Shown: positions 62,627-64,000 of the stretch, piece after piece
Layout: each line of letters begins with the position of its first letter
Numbering within the stretch: the first letter of the stretch is position 1
Assembly: GCA_039654915.1 (NCBI GenBank)
Contig: CM077597.1
Coordinates: forward strand, 81,780,001-81,844,000
DNA: 64,000 bases
From: Aquilaria yunnanensis
Taxonomy: Eukaryota; Streptophyta; Magnoliopsida; Malvales; Thymelaeaceae
Direction: 5' to 3'
Notes under the pieces: model-generated
What the model saw: only the letters and a program-made list of their open reading frames with translations
What the model was told of the DNA's origin: nothing
Databases searched by the model: none
Translations under genes and position numbers: made by a program

Positions 62627-64000
62627 CACTAGAAAAATGTCATTTAGTGACGGTTTAATTAGCGACGGCTAAAAACCGTCGCTAACAGTCCAGTGAGATT
62701 TTAGTGACGGCTATCAGTCACTAAAGTTAGTAACGGCTTACCATCGCTAATTTAGTGACGGTTAGTCGTCACTAAAGTTAGTGACGGTAAGTCGTCACTA
62801 ACTTTAGTGAAGGTCACTAATTTAGTGACGGTGAGCTGTCGCTAAAGTTAGTGACGGCTTAGCTTCGTTAATTTAGTGACGGTTAGCCGTCGCTAAACTT
62901 AACAAAATCCCAAAAAATAGTAATAATTCTCATGTGTTAGTATTTTTTTATGGTAAATTGTCATCTCTTTTAACATAAACAATTTTTTTTGAATATATGT
63001 AATATCGTGGAGATGTTTACCTTAAAGACGGTAAATCGCTAACGGTCCGGTGAGATTTTAGCGACAGCTGTCAATCACTAAATTTTAGTGAACGCTTACC
63101 GTCGCTAATTTAGTGACGGTTAAACCATCACTAAAGTTAATGATGGCTTAACCATCACTAATTTAGTGACGATTAGCCGTCGCTAAGCTTAACAAAATTC
63201 AAAAAAATAGTAATAGTTCTCATGTGTTAGTCATTTTTTATGGTAAATTGTCATCACTTTTAACATAAATATATATTTTTAATATATGTAATGTCGTGGA
63301 GATGTTTACCTCAAAGATGGTAAATAGTCGCTAACAGTCCGGTGAGATTTTAGCAGCGGCTGTTAGTCGCTAAATTTTAATAATAGCTTATCGTCACTAA
63401 TTTAGTCACGGTTAGCCGTCGCTAAAGTTAGTGACGTTTACTGTCAGTAATTTAGTGACGGTTAGCCATCATTAAAGTTAGTCATGGCTTACCATCGCCA
63501 ATTTAGTGACGGTTAACCGTCGCTAAAGTTAGTGACGGTTTACCTTCGCTAATTTAGTGGCGGTTAGCCGTCGCTAAGTTTAACAAAATCCCAAAAAATA
63601 GTAATAGTTCTCATGTGTTAGTCATTTTTTATGGTAAATTGTCATCTCTTTTAACATAAATAATTTTTTTTGAATATATGTAATGTCGTGGAGATGTTTA
63701 CCTTAAAGTTGGCTAAAAGTTTAGTGGGGGTTATGAGTTGCTAAATTTTAGTGACGGCTTACTACGTTAATTTAACTTAGTGACGGTTAGCCGTTGCTAC
63801 ATTTATTGAAGTGTTACCTTCGCTAATTTAGTGACGTTTAGCTGTCGCTAATTTAATAAAATCCTAGAAAAAAATGACGGTTAGTCATTTTTTATGTTAA
63901 CTTGTTATCTCTTTTAACATAAATAACTTTTTTTAATATATGTAATATAGTGGAGATGTGTACTTTAAAGTCGGATAAAAGTTTAGTAAGGATTATGACC
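62627..64000. mobile_element. Terminal region of another CACTA element, running off the window
   Basis: It begins CACTAGAAAAATG and is followed by dense inverted and direct copies of TTAGTGACGGTTAGCCGTCGCTAA-like subterminal repeats. These are organised in larger units of about 300-370 bp. Each large unit contains TCTCATGTGTTAGT, ATGGTAAATTGTCATC and TGTAAT(A/G)TCGTGGAGATGTTTAC. No coding region is seen before the window ends. Confidence 0.75.

Overview
The window is nuclear DNA of a flowering plant, probably a eudicot. It has one spliced terpene synthase gene with GT-AG introns, plant-type CACTA transposons, and plant LTR retrotransposons with tRNA-type primer sites. I see no bacterial or organellar genes, no rRNA or tRNA genes and no CRISPR array.

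Layout. (1) About 236-14183 is a CACTA (En/Spm) transposon remnant. Its Transposase_24-like gene is split inside a CAG run by a young 9,958-bp Ty3/gypsy chromovirus at 1994-11951. That insertion has 2,532-bp LTRs and a GCAGC target-site duplication. (2) 14184-21900 is AT-rich intergenic DNA with LTR, TRIM and CACTA debris, a dispersed repeat of about 300-430 bp, and a small antisense fragment of a terpene synthase first exon. (3) 21984-60907 is a complete-looking seven-exon sesquiterpene synthase (TPS-a type) with a predicted 570 aa product. Its third intron is 35,469 bp long. (4) That intron is large because an LTR retrotransposon (outer element, 23548-58224, + strand, TSD CAACC) landed in it. 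A second member of the same family (inner element, 35216-52337, - strand, TSD ACTAG) then landed inside the first. (5) 60908-64000 is intergenic DNA ending in the terminal repeat array of another CACTA element that runs off the window.

The most unusual content is in the two nested retrotransposons. They look like non-autonomous Tat/Ogre-type elements: a tRNA-Arg-like primer site, degenerate Tat-type gag, no recognisable pol, and a tandem-repeat 3' untranslated region. Where pol would normally lie they carry a cargo block. It consists of three (outer) or two (inner) tandem genes for a 182-residue basic protein with a Cys cluster, followed by an intronless 209-residue LOG-type cytokinin-activating enzyme. 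The genes have their own TATA boxes and share homologous upstream modules. All five Cys-protein copies are exactly 549 bp and both LOG copies exactly 630 bp, although the surrounding non-coding DNA has many indels. The two cargo blocks face each other as a long inverted repeat inside the terpene synthase intron.

Three recent insertions are dated only relatively. The chromovirus LTRs differ at about four positions by eye, the outer element LTRs at about five, and the inner element LTRs apparently only in homopolymer length. All similarities were judged by eye; no search or alignment was run.
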